A stretch of 64,000 nt of DNA from Acanthosepion pharaonis (lineage: Eukaryota; Mollusca; Cephalopoda; Sepiida; Sepiidae): positions 30,001 through 94,000 of the forward strand of contig CAHIKZ030001200.1 of the NCBI GenBank assembly GCA_903632075.3, written 5' to 3'. Below the pieces are notes generated by a model that ran no database searches, was not told the origin of the DNA, and saw only the letters and a program-made list of their open reading frames with translations. The position numbers were made by a program, and so were the translations under genes. Position 1 is the stretch's first letter, and the number at the start of each line of letters is the position of its first letter. This document shows, piece after piece, positions 21,555 to 31,560 of this stretch.

Positions 21555-22410
21555 GGGGCCGTTGAATTTTTTATTTAAGCATTTCATCCCGAGCAAGGCG
21601 GGATGCCACTAGTACGAAGTGGGTGACAGTGAGGGAGCGAGAGTAAAGAGGTGTGATGGAGGATAGGATAAAGAGAAGGGTAGGGGATAGTTCAGGGCAT
21701 ATGGAGATGTCGATTACGTTTGAATAGTTGGAGATTATAGCTATCAGGAAAACAAGTAATAGGAAGGGAGTTCCACAGACGGGAGGTGCGAGACATGAAG
21801 CTATTGGAGTAGAAGAGACGGACACATTTAACCGTTTAGACAGTGAAAGGGTGGGACTGTGATGCCAGCCTAGTAGCACGCTTAAATTCAAGCAGTCTGG
21901 GAACTAGCGAAAGTAGCTCGTCGGAGCAGTTACCGTGAAAGTATTTGTAGAAAAGACAGAGGGACGCGATGGCACATCCGTTAGAGATCGACTGAAGACG
22001 AGATGCCAGATCAGGGCCAACCACATTGCATATCCGTCTCTGGATCTTGTCGAGGACCTTAAGGCGAACAGCGGGGACACCAGACCATATATGGCAGCAG
22101 TATTCCATGCAAGGGCGAATGGTTGATTTGTAGATTTGAAAGATAGACTCAGGAGAGAAAAACCTTTTGGTGCGACACAAGGAACCAACTTTCATTGCGG
22201 TGGATGAAGCTATTGATTCAATGTAATTGTTCCATCTCAGGTCAGCGGACAGCGTGAGACCAAGCAGTCGTAAATAGGTGCTCTCGTGGAGTTGAGCATC
22301 AGGAATTCTAATGGGCGACAGGAATGGTTCCCTGTGGTGAGTAATAGAGAGCAGTTATATTTTAGAGGCGTTATGGTTAACCAGCCAATTCCTGCCCTAG
22401 TCTACAACCG
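21555..22410 (-). pseudogene. CR1/Jockey-like LINE, C-terminal reverse transcriptase and 3' end
   Basis: The minus frame 21836-22195 reads 'SPESIFQIYKSTIRPCMEYC', 'HIWSGVPAVRLKVLDKIQRR', 'NVVGPDLASRLQSIS', the thumb/C-terminal region of CR1/Jockey-type LINEs. Upstream (22200-22400) another frame gives 'WLVNHNASKI' and 'LLGLTLSADLRWNNYIESIA', the segment that normally precedes it. Downstream 'RTSRLWNSLP' continues in a third frame and the 3' end has 'GCCTTGCTCGGGATGAAATG' before an A-rich tail at 21575. At least two frameshifts. Other fragments of the family lie at 31560-32090 and 35445-35700. Confidence 0.8.
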
Positions 22411-22870
22411 ATTCAAGGTCCGATTTTTCTTTTAAGATATCATATCCTGAAAAGTTTTTATCAACTCCACAAATCATTTCAAATAAATAATCTGATTCAC
22501 TACCAGGGTCAGAAGTTCCAAGAAAAATATATTTCGTTGTATGTAACTCATTAGCTTCTCCAAAACAATCATTGCATTTACTGACTTCAACACTATCTAG
22601 AAATTTTCTTGAGTTCGAATCCAATTTATTGCCTGACTATAAAGACCCAGGATGAAAAAGTTCTTTCAGTTTATCGTGCCAGTTAATCTAAGATAATCCT
22701 TGCTTTCACAGCCTTTATTTTCACCAACATACATTTTTGAATTGCTATCCACTTCATTGCCAGAGTAAGATAAGTCAGTCATAGTTTTCGTTCAAAGAAT
22801 CTCTTAAGCAAATCATTGCTTTCACGGTTTTCGACTTCACCCCCAAAATGTTTTGAATCTTCGTCACATA
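22411..22870 (-). pseudogene. Degenerate acidic internally repetitive frame, unidentified
   Basis: The minus-strand frame 22397-22624 and its broken upstream continuation contain several variants of 'GNxxDSNS(R/K)' followed by Cys/Glu-rich stretches ('KCNDCFGEANE', 'GENKGCESKDY', 'GGEVENRESNDL') about 35-45 residues apart. I do not recognise the protein. It runs directly into the LINE frame, so it may be LINE-derived upstream sequence or an unrelated exon interrupted by the LINE. Confidence 0.3.
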
Positions 22871-22919
22871 ATCAGAAACTCTGCCGAAAACAGTTTCTTG
22901 TCATATACCTCGCGAGCGT

Positions 22920-23990
22920 CTCGAAGACAAACAAATTGTCTCACGAGATATCTTGTCAGCATCTCCCATGTGGTTAACAATGAGGCAGAGATGTAATTAG
23001 AAATATAAACAGTTTCAAACACAGATTAATTTACCAGAAAGTGTTGAAGAAATTTTCGAGCGTTTTTTTATTATGAATCACTGTTTTATTCTTCATTTTC
23101 CCACGACAAAGAATTGGATTGATTATCAGAAACGCAAAGCTGAATCAATAAAAGTACAACATGACAGTGAATTCTCCTTTGCAACATTCGGTCTATGTCA
23201 TTAATATCACAGGTGAATTAATTGCGTTAATAAATAAAGAGATTATGTTTTTCATCATTTAAACAATATTGCTTTATCAATATAGTTGGAACTCTAGTTG
23301 AAATTGTATATGTAGATTTTTCGATAATATAATTAATGTTGAGATGATCCGTTTGGCCGCAGGAAACATTGGACCTTCATTAACCGAACACATAGCATTA
23401 ATCCCGGTAAAAATTATGGAAGCATTCTCTTAAAAGAGATTTTTTTCAATAAAATAGTCTTATAAAGTCTATTATTATCGTTCTTTCTAGTATCGATGGG
23501 AGTTTCCTTCCTAGCATTTTATTCAAGTAGCGTGGAAGGTCAGTATCCTGATTAGATGATTATTTTCCATTCTCCTGACATGTGCAAACCATTTTAGCTG
23601 TTACTGCTGTTGGAAGTCATCAAGTGATGTAATGCTTGCTGTTTAGTACATTATTTGTGATTCTGTAGCGTCAGTCTGCAAGATCAGTTGATGGGTCTTT
23701 TTTTTTACCAAAATATAGATGATTCATTAGATAGAAATTATCTTTAACAATGCATCTGAGAAAACGGTAGCTGATAGATTGGACATATCTGAAAGAGATG
23801 GACGCCATACATGACATCTAAATGAGAGTGTAGATCTGACGAGGTGATTCAAAAACATGAATCGACTTGTTAGAATTATACCAAAGAAATGGAAATGGAT
23901 CACTGCAGAGCTTCTGATTTGTCACAATGTAAGTCATATTGACTATCGTCATATATGTTTATGTGCGGGGGAGGCACCCATTGGCGTGTG
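22920..23990. other. Intergenic DNA, no feature seen
   Basis: No frame over chance length, no microsatellite and no recognised repeat in about 1 kb. Confidence 0.45.
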
Positions 23991-24039
23991 TATGTATGTA
24001 GGAATGTAGAATATTAAGTATAGAATATAGAGAATCCAA

Positions 24040-24170
24040 CATTGGAAATAAAGAAATCACAAGTTCTGGAAATGATTTTGAAAATAAACGAGAACGTAAA
24101 TACGTTGTGAAACAAAGAAAAATGTCATATTTATTTTCGTAGGATTCCTCATCAGATTTTCATCGATCCA
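24040..24170 (-). mobile_element. PLE-like tail (family E)
   Basis: Minus strand: CTGATGAGGAATCCTACGAAAA (24139-24160 region) has an intact CTGATGA, a tiny stem and GAAA, followed by a tail of about 100 bases ending in 'CCAACATTGG'-like sequence. No protein remains. Tentative. Confidence 0.4.
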
Positions 24171-24429
24171 AAATTTTCCTAACGAAAGAATCGAGAGTCG
24201 CAGACAGAGCATGTTTTGATGTTGCCAATTCCATTATGTGTTCATCACAGGCAAGCAGTTTTTACCTTTTTTTTTGTTGCTTTTGTTCAATATAGGTTTC
24301 ATTTCCTTTTGAAGAAAAGAAAATTCAAAATGTCTTCTTATTTAAAAAAAAAAAATTCTATCATTTTATGAATTAAAAATATCTTCAGCGAATAGACAGA
24401 AAGAAATAGAAAACATTTACACAGAACAG

Positions 24430-24590
24430 AGTAAGGTGTGTGAAAAAATAAAGAAAACGAGAAAGAAGCGAAAAGGAGGAACCGAGTTCGGTATGCGAGA
24501 GAAAATGTTGAGACCTAAAGGAGGGTGAAGAAAACAGAGCAAAGTTGTTGGTATGTAAGAAGAGAGATTGAAGGATTTGAAGAGCGAGCA
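24430..24590. other. Purine-rich stretch
   Basis: Plus strand strongly AG-rich (GAAAACGAGAAAGAAGCG...). The minus-strand open frames here are Phe/Leu/Ser-rich by composition and not called as genes. Confidence 0.5.
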
Positions 24591-24594
24591 AGGT

Positions 24595-24860
24595 AATTGT
24601 GGTGTAATGGATACCGACTCGGGAGAAGAACTCGGAGAAGCGAGTTCGAATTCCAGTCCAGTTATATTCACTTACACACAAATACCTCTGGGAAAGGTAT
24701 GATTCCTTCTATTCTTTTTCCAGCTAAAAGTTGAATAACAGGACAGACTTAGTTCTTTAGCCTTGCTTGCCAACCAGTCTATCATAGAAAGAAATGGCAA
24801 ACTGCGGGAAACATCGTCTGCCTCGTCAGTCATATATCGAAAGATACATGATCGCCCAAG
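24595..24860 (+). mobile_element. tRNA-derived SINE (GGAGGCACG-type family, diverged)
   Basis: Box A 'GTGGTGTAATGGATACCG' (24600) and box B 'GAGTTCGAATTCCAG' (24643) with the family's following phrases 'TTCACTTAC', 'GGGAAAGGTATGA', 'CAGGACAGACTTAG' and 'GCCTTGCTTGCCAACCAGTC'. The 3' third differs from the other copies. Confidence 0.75.
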
Positions 24861-24897
24861 CGTGTGGCACTGAAGGTAAAAATACAGTTTTATAGGG

Positions 24898-24913
24898 AAA
24901 CAGAGAATGCTGT

Positions 24914-24955
<42 letters not shown>

Positions 24956-25187
24956 TTTAGGCAGCATATTTTCATTTATACACGTTTCATTAAATAATAT
25001 AGACAAGTGTTGTCTATTTATTTATGTAAAATTTGTTCGTAACATCTGATAAGTTTGATAACATTATCATTAAACGAAGAAATAAATTCACAATATTGAT
25101 CCATATTTTTTTAATACTTGTCTATATTATTTAATGAAACGTGTATAAATATATATATATATATATATAAAACAGCATTCTCTGTTT
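24898..25187. repeat. Large inverted repeat with (TA)n in both arms
   Basis: Left arm contains 'AACAGAGAATGCTGTTTT' (24898) and 'ACACGTTTCATTAAATAATA' (24979); right arm contains their reverse complements at 25114 and 25168, each arm with its own (TA)n in between. Centre about 100 bases. This is a palindromic insertion of unknown class. Confidence 0.7.
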
Positions 25188-25189
25188 CC

Positions 25190-25245
25190 AATTTGTCATA
25201 CATTTTCCCAATATATATATATTGGGAAAATGTATGACAAATTGT
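25190..25245. repeat. Perfect palindrome centred on (TA)n
   Basis: 'CAATTTGTCATACATTTTCC' is followed by CAATATATATATATTG and then by its exact reverse complement. The right half continues into the PLE tail at 25245-25295, so the palindrome is two identical PLE tails meeting at a short TA tract. Confidence 0.85.
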
Positions 25246-26090
25246 AAAAAGTTTTTTGTAAGACGTTTCGTTCTTTAGGACTTCATCGGACTACATTTTT
25301 TATGTTGGCGCGACTACACATGCGCACGAACGAGGGATGCTGGGAATTTTGAATTTTAAATTTTTCTTTATCTAGCCGATTTCATATTAAAACAAAGTTA
25401 ATTTTACAAATAGAAATATAAGCCATAAGCATGGTGCAACGTAGTACGACTAAAAATATAAGAAAAAGCATATTTAAATTCCAAAGTTTAACTAAATTCT
25501 AAGGTTAAAGGTAGACTATGTTCACAATTTACTATTAATTCAGTTCTTTGATTTAATAAGGAATTTTTATTAAATCTGATAATTTCCAATTTTTCTTATA
25601 AGCTACATGTTTTTGCAGTTTCAAAAATTTTACATTTCATCTTAGAAGTCTTATTATCCTCACCAAAAATATTTAGAAAAGGATGTATTATTTCTGGAAG
25701 TAATATTGGTGAAGGACAATATGTGTTGATACCAACTAGTTTTGAAAGAATTCTAAGTACTACCAATATAGAATTATTCAACAGTCGGATTCTCTATTGT
25801 AGAGATAGTACAAAGTTAAACAAGAGATTTACTTAAACATTTGTTTGGCAATGGTCATTGTTCAGAATTTCTACAATTACATTGGTCAGTATCATTAATA
25901 ATATTTTCCTTGGAACGTGCATGATCCAGTTGATTAAATCGGATGAAAATTTTATTATTGTGCAACTTTATAATCTTCTCGAGATTATTGGCGCAGCTAT
26001 AACTTAGTATTAATGTGTATCTGTTAAATATTTTACTAACAGGGCAAATTTAGGAAAACGTTATCAATCAAATGGAGGAAATTATGGCCT
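25246..26090 (-). pseudogene. Penelope-like element with GIY-YIG endonuclease remains
   Basis: Minus strand, from 26090 downward, with many stops. Recognisable pieces are 'NRYTLILSYSCANN', 'NNKIFIRFNQLDHARSKENI', 'CNCRN', 'FYIGST' (the YIG motif), 'NSFKTSWYQHILSF' and 'RNNTSFSKYFW'. The order matches the linker and GIY-YIG endonuclease domain of Penelope-like elements. The reverse-transcriptase part is missing upstream. The 3' end carries CCGATGA, a stem and GAAACGTC (25261-25292), then a tail that forms the palindrome at 25190-25245. Fully inactive. Confidence 0.7.
25261..25295 (-). ncRNA. Hammerhead-like motif of the 25-kb PLE
   Basis: Minus strand: CCGATGA (core U4 changed to C), A, GTCC....GAAC stem, GAAAC, GTC. 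The stem is imperfect and the core is mutated. Confidence 0.35.
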
Positions 26091-26164
26091 TAGGACTTAG
26101 TAACCATATGTCACTAACGAGATTAACGTAACATCAAGAAAATCTACTTAATCATTTTCTTAAT

Positions 26165-26390
26165 TTCCACGGGTTTTGAAGTCAGGGTTGCCCTCCTAGA
26201 CCGGTTACCACCCAAGGCTATAGAACCCAGTATTTTCTGCTATTTACCCATAGCTGGGGGAGAAGAAGAGGATTCATACCTTTCCCAAGTGTATTAGCAC
26301 GTAAGTGAATGGTAATGTATACGACTGGAATTAGAAATCGGGTCTCTGATTCCTTAATCTGAGCCGCTATCAATTATTTTTTAGTTGTTG
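26165..26390 (-). mobile_element. tRNA-derived SINE
   Basis: Reverse complement of the GGAGGCACG-type family: box A remnant 'TTGATAGCGGCTCAG' (26385 downward), box B area 'CGATTTCTAATTCCAG', then 'CACTTACGTGCTAATACAC', 'GGGAAAGGTATGAATCC', 'CCCAGCTATGGGTAAATAGC' and 'GTTCTATAGCCTTGG'. Confidence 0.75.

Positions 26391-26395
<5 letters not shown>

Positions 26396-26438
<43 letters not shown>
26396..26438. repeat. (TA)n microsatellite
   Basis: Pure (AT)n bordering the left tail of the palindromic PLE derivative. Confidence 0.95.
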
Positions 26439-26442
<4 letters not shown>

Positions 26443-26500
26443 AAAAATATGGAAAAAACAAAAATCCGAATATGCAAGTATGCTGTTTTAATGTTGTTTC

Positions 26501-26550
26501 AATGTCGACGTCAGACGTTTCGGTCTAGTAGACCTTCTTCAGGACATAGT
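26501..26550 (-). ncRNA. Best-preserved hammerhead-like motif
   Basis: Minus strand, in order: stem I ATGTC; CTGAAGA; one extra A; stem II GGTCT-ACT-AGACC; GAAA; stem III CGTC-T-GACG; then TC (cleavage context GTC) and the stem I partner GACAT. All three helices pair perfectly and the core is CUGANGA...GAAA, the type I hammerhead layout known from Penelope-like elements. The single departure is the extra base between GA and stem II, which would have to bulge. Folding and activity are untested. Confidence 0.6.
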
Positions 26551-26736
26551 TTTAAAAACATAATTAAATTCGACGATATTCAAGTCAACATGAAAAGACG
26601 ATAGACATAAGACTAATCAAAAGAGAATAATTGAAATTTTTAAGATCAGCGTCCCGTTTCGCAATACGATCACGTCGGCGTCACGTCGGCGTCACGTCGG
26701 CGATGTTGCGAAATTTTAATTATGTTTTTATAACTA

Positions 26737-26786
26737 TATCCTGAAGAATGTCTACTAGACCGAAACGTCTGACGTCGACATTGAAA
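26737..26786 (+). ncRNA. Second hammerhead-like motif, inverted relative to the first
   Basis: Same layout on the plus strand: CTGAAGA, A, TGTCT-ACT-AGACC (one mismatch), GAAACGTC, T, GACGTC, GACAT. Stem I has one mismatch (ATATC with GACAT). Confidence 0.5.
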
Positions 26787-26878
26787 CAACATTAAAAAAA
26801 GCTTACTTGCATATTGGGATTTTTGTTTTTCCATATTTTTCTTCATACTGTTGGATCTGTATCCAAATATTTGCTTAC

Positions 26879-26879
<1 letters not shown>

Positions 26880-26934
<55 letters not shown>
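26880..26934. repeat. (TA)n microsatellite
   Basis: Pure (TA)n of 55 bases at the right tail of the palindromic PLE derivative. Confidence 0.95.
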
Positions 26935-26937
<3 letters not shown>

Positions 26938-27180
26938 GTATCCTTAAAGAAGGTTACAAACAGACAAATGTGGTACTCGAGTGAAGGAATAGCAACACGG
27001 GCGTAGATGAAAGACAGGTTTATTGTAAAAGAGAATACACTACTGTAAGACAGGGAATCGGTTAGCAGCCTAGTAATTCCCGAAGCAAAGCCCACCAGGC
27101 ATATTCTGTGCTTACTATATATATCTACTGATATAGTTAGTTCACATATACGATAGGGAGTGTGGGGCATTCCATTGCAA
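26935..27180. other. Intergenic DNA, no feature seen
   Basis: Short region between microsatellites; no frame or repeat recognised. Confidence 0.4.
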
Positions 27181-27204
27181 CACACAGACACACACAAACG
27201 CACG

Positions 27205-27258
<54 letters not shown>

Positions 27259-27550
27259 CAGAGAGACAGAGAGGGAGGAGAGAGAGATGGTAGTAGAGAG
27301 AAAATGGGAGGAGACAGATCGATTGGGAGAGAGTTCATTTCTGAATGAAGCATATAGTGAGAAATACAGTAACAAAGAAAGAGAAAGAAATAAAAACAGA
27401 GACAAAATTTGAATAAAAAAGAAAGAATAGAAGTGAGACAGACAAATAGAGACCTACAGAGTGAGAGAAACAGAAATAGAAATTAAAAAAAAATGAAGAA
27501 GTGAAAAAAAAAAACAGATATTGTGAGAGATGGCGGGAGTTGGAGAGAGC
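27181..27550. repeat. Compound (CA)n-(TA)n-(GA)n and purine-rich tract
   Basis: CACACA 27181-27216, (TA)n to 27237, (GA)n-rich to about 27300, then a long imperfect GA/AAG purine-rich stretch to 27550. Minus-strand frames here are Ser/Leu/Phe repeats. Confidence 0.85.
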
Positions 27551-27889
27551 TATAGGCAAAGGAATCAATGAAGAGACGATGAAAGAACAATATATGAAGG
27601 CATATACATTTCATGCAATACTGAAGTTCTTATTTAAGTCCTTGATTTTAGGGTAAGAAAAAGTCTTGTTAAGAAAACGTATGTCAATGCATTCATTATC
27701 TAATTTGTTCCTTCTTGGCAACACTTTGTGACAGAAAGGAAAGAATTTTCAACAAATGTTTGAAAACAATTAGATTGCTGAAATTAATCTAATAGCAAGC
27801 ATTATTATGAAATGAGAAATTGCTCTTTAAGAAAAATACAACTGTTCTTTTCAGTATTATACATCTGATAAATGAATGTTTTGGAAAAC

Positions 27890-27893
27890 TGTT

Positions 27894-27933
<40 letters not shown>
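27890..27933. repeat. (TATC)n microsatellite
   Basis: About eleven TATC tetramers. Confidence 0.95.
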
Positions 27934-27969
27934 ATTCTTTGTTCATATCAATCTATATAGATCTAATCT

Positions 27970-28762
27970 AATTGTCATCTAGATTACGCAAAAATGAAAA
28001 TAACACTGGCATCTCATTTTAACAGATATATTTACGAAAATTATACAAAAATATCTTGAAATACAAAAGAGTAAATTCATTCAAGAAAATTGCTATTGGT
28101 TTCAACCACGGCCTCCAGACGACATTGTAGTCTCTTACATCTCTTCTAGACGGTCTCCTATTTTAAGTTGGTGAATGCCGCCATGATCTTGGCCTTCAGT
28201 TCATCTTTGGTGGTACAAGGAATATAATTGTTCTCTCGCTCAACTGCACCGCACACATAATAACCAAGCCGGGGGGAGTGCAGTCTGGGAGTTAGGTGGC
28301 CAAAAGAAAAGGGTGATGTGATCGCAGAATTTGTCTGAAAGCCATGACTGGTTTTTTCTGCTTGTGTGCAGTGTCCTGTTGCCAGACATAGGTTCTTCCA
28401 GCAGCCACCCTCTTGACTCAGGGAAGCATTACTTCCTCAAGTCATTTGATGTAGATCTCCGTATTGAGTCTGGGCCCCTGTAGAAAGATCGATTTAGGCA
28501 TAAGGTCACCATCACTAATGATCACTCCAAATCGCTTCGTAATCATCAGTAGACTCATCCAACTCTTTCTGTATTCTCTGCACTGTATTTAGATTGACAC
28601 CAATAACACTCTGAAATGTTCGTATTGGAGTTTTCGGCGCAAATGTCAAGCAATGCAACATGCTGTTTCCAAATTTCTGGCGGAGTGAATTGCGTCATGG
28701 TGCTCTTTTTTTCAGAGATGGTGACCACCTGACCTTATTATACTGTGCAGTCGACAAAATCA

Positions 28763-28765
<3 letters not shown>
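27970..28765 (-). pseudogene. mariner-like element with internal deletion (copy 1)
   Basis: The minus strand, from 28765 downward, begins with an N-terminal HTH segment ('NTVQRIQKELDES', 'DDYEA') and then jumps to the C-terminal catalytic region ('FGVIISDGDLMPKSIF', 'GRTYVWQQDTAHKQKK', 'PVMAFRQILRSHHPF'). The central part including the first catalytic Asp is missing. The 3' terminal sequence 'CTAGATTACGCAAAAATGAA' is shared with copies at 50108 and 61960. It is interrupted by stops. The outer 5' end is replaced by (TA)n. Confidence 0.7.

Positions 28766-28812
<47 letters not shown>
28765..28812. repeat. (TA)n microsatellite
   Basis: 48-base (TA)n directly abutting the truncated mariner copy. 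Confidence 0.95.
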
Positions 28813-28814
<2 letters not shown>

Positions 28815-28815
<1 letters not shown>

Positions 28816-29245
28816 AGTTCGGATCAAAATTATCGGAATTGTTGATATGGTAATTGAGCTAAAACATACAAAGTGAATCCGTTTGACACAGACTAACCTT
28901 GAACATAATAATTTATAATGTCCTTGGTCAGTGCCGTCTTTTATAGCAGTACTTGGTAGGAAAGTACTCCGTCAGTGACCATGGATATGTGCAGCAGCTT
29001 TTTTGACAATTTCTAATTTTTATTTTGAAAGTATATATAATAAGTGTTTTATAATTGTTAGTTCCAGGCTAAATTTAAATTCAAAATTAGATTATAGTGC
29101 AATTAAATATTTAACAACAGTAATAATTGATGTAAATAACACCACAAACTAGCGATTAGACAAAGTGTAAACAACGATAAGTACCTGAAGATTGGATTAG
29201 GCATGAAACTCCGAGTGATACTGTAAGTGTGGTGTATTTTGTATT
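28815..29245. other. Intergenic DNA, no feature seen
   Basis: AT-rich sequence without frame or recognised repeat. Confidence 0.4.
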
Positions 29246-29247
29246 TT

Positions 29248-29296
<49 letters not shown>
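29248..29296. repeat. (TA)n microsatellite
   Basis: Pure (AT)n immediately before the SINE body at 29297. Confidence 0.95.
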
Positions 29297-29797
<501 letters not shown>

Positions 29798-29898
29798 AAT
29801 TTATTCGAAAATTATAACATAAACATGTTATGAAACCACTAGCTATTTGTTTCAACATTTCTGGTGTCTTATCATGTGATGGTGTTGAATGTAGAAAA

Positions 29899-29900
<2 letters not shown>
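29798..29900 (-). mobile_element. PLE-like tail (family D)
   Basis: Minus strand: 'CATTCAACACCATCACATGA', 'AAGACACCAGAAATGTTGAAAC' and then 'CATAACATGTTTATGTTATAATTTTCG', a tail also present at 35107-35243 and 56555-56660. (TA)n lies on both sides. Confidence 0.55.
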
Positions 29901-29957
<57 letters not shown>

Positions 29958-29968
29958 ATCAAAGGAAT

Positions 29969-30021
<53 letters not shown>
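29901..30021. repeat. (TA)n and (GATA)n microsatellites
   Basis: (TA)n 29901-29954, a 15-base spacer, then about thirteen GATA tetramers 29969-30021. Confidence 0.95.
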
Positions 30022-30022
<1 letters not shown>

Positions 30023-30725
30023 ATAAGACAAAGGAAACAGAGTGTGGCGGGAATAAGGAAAAAAGAAAAAGGCCAAGAAGATATCCACACTGACACATAA
30101 GCAAACTCATTTATGCATACAACCAGAGATGCATAACGAGATAGAAAGACGGATTTAAGCAAACAAAAAGATGGAGAAAATTGTAAAGAAGTAAAGGAGA
30201 GAAGAAGGAAAAAGAAGATACTCAGGTAGATTGAAGGTAGATAGACCAAACTGTAAAAGCTAGCAAAGTTGCGAGCAAGATACATAGACAGATCCACAGT
30301 CAGATAGATAGATATAGGTATGTTCATTCATTTCCCGAAAAAAGTATAGCATAATGAGAAGGTCCCAAACTCGATGAAACCAAAGCTTTATCGTCAAAAT
30401 GTTTATGTTATTATTAAGAGAGGGGACCAAATTATTTTTCTATTATTTTATTAATTTTTTTAATCCTTTATGATGAAAAAAGGCTATAATCAGCTATTTT
30501 AGCACAAGAAACAACATAAATTTTTTACAGTCAATTTAAATTAATTTTGAATTAGTTTTTTGAAATTCAGCAAAGTATTTTACATATTCTAAATATAAAA
30601 TTGAATACATTGAAATCAAAACTCGAGTAAAAGCTTTAAGTATGATGTTTCATTTTTTAAAATTCGTTTTATTGTTTAGGTATCGTGTTTTTTTTTTTTG
30701 TTTTTTTTTTGTATTTTTAGGAAGT
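30022..30725. other. Intergenic DNA, purine-rich then AT-rich
   Basis: 30022-30230 is AG-rich on the plus strand. 30420-30715 is AT-rich with poly-T runs. No gene recognised. Confidence 0.45.
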
Positions 30726-30726
30726 A

Positions 30727-30728
30727 CC

Positions 30729-30769
<41 letters not shown>
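30727..30769. repeat. (GATA)n microsatellite
   Basis: About ten GATA tetramers, next to a SINE tail. Confidence 0.95.
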
Positions 30770-30910
30770 GGTTTCGATGGCAACCGGTATTTGAGAATTC
30801 AAAGACTGAGGAGAGTCCTTTGGGGATATTACAACATACATTGTACACCAGTTCTTTGTATTCGTCTGTGTTTGGTTCTGCAGAAATTGTTCCCTCTATA
30901 ATCAAATTGA
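30770..30910 (+). mobile_element. Diverged SINE 3' half
   Basis: 'GGTTTCGATGGCAACCGGTA', 'GGAGAGTCCTTTGGGG', 'GTACACCAGTTCTTTGTATTCG' (20 of these bases match the family) and 'TATAATCAAAT'. It is followed head-on by the younger copy at 30911. Confidence 0.6.
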
Positions 30911-31320
30911 GGAGGCACGCTGGAGTAATGGATAGCGGCTTGGATTGAGGAATAGGAGAGACGAGTTCAAATTCCAGTTGAATCCATTACATTTCACTTA
31001 CGTGCTAATACCCTTGGGAAAGGTGTGAATCCTCTTCTTCTCCCGCCAGCTATGGGTAAATAGCAGGACAGACTGGGTTCTATAGCCTTGGATGGCAACT
31101 AGTCTAGGAGAAGAACAACTCTGCATTCAAAACCTGCGGAGGGTCGTTTGGGGACCTTGTGGCACTTAGTGCACCAGGTCCCTGTAATCGGCCCTTCAAA
31201 AAGTGTGGATGGTCCTGCACGAAACCTTCACCACTATAATCAAATCTCAGGCGCTGGTGTTGGTTCCTAGGAACTGATCTGCTTGACCTTCATACGTCGA
31301 ATACGATGGGATAGTCGAAT
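30911..31320 (+). mobile_element. Full-length tRNA-derived SINE
   Basis: Begins GGAGGCACGCTGGAGTAATG. Box A 'TGGAGTAATGGATAGCGG' and box B 'GAGTTCAAATTCCAG' are about 35 bases apart. The body contains 'GGGAAAGGTGTGAATCC', 'TATGGGTAAATAGCAGGACA', 'GGAGGGTCGTTTGGGGACC' and 'CCTTCAAAAAGTGTGGATGG', ending near 'GATGGGATAGTCGAAT' before a short (TA)n. It is the most complete representative of the main SINE family of the window, which has at least eight copies here. Confidence 0.85.
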
Positions 31321-31424
31321 ATATATATATATTTCATGATAAGAAGGATGATTTTTTAAATCGGTATCACCCCATGCAAGGTATTAGAATCACTAACTTA
31401 CAAGGTGTTACAGGGCGTGGAAGA

Positions 31425-31560
31425 AAGGGTACCTTGACGTGGTGTAATGGGTAGAAAGCTTGTCTTACTAACTCAGTTACGACTGAGTAGTTCGATCATC
31501 ACTGGGTGCCGCATACTTTCGGCCTTGTGCCACATCTAAGCTAAGCTTGGAAAATCAATA
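31425..31560 (+). mobile_element. tRNA-derived SINE, second family
   Basis: Head 'GGTGTAATGGGTAGAAAGC' (box A) and 'GTAGTTCGATCATCACTGGG' (box B area), then 'GCCGCATACTTTCGGCCTTG' and 'GCCACATCTAAGCTAAGCTT'. A second copy is at 39845-39985. Confidence 0.7.

Larger units (their letters stand above)
26440..26860. mobile_element. Palindromic PLE derivative with two hammerhead-like motifs
   Basis: Arm 26446-26575 and arm 26715-26850 are inverted copies, each running from a hammerhead-like core to the shared tail ('GGATTTTTGTTTTTCCATAT', 'TTCTTCATACTGT'). The centre has three tandem 11-mers 'CACGTCGGCGT' (26670-26702). (TA)n flanks both sides (26396-26438 and 26880-26934). No protein is encoded. 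It has the architecture of two PLE 3' termini with tails pointing outward. Confidence 0.8.
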
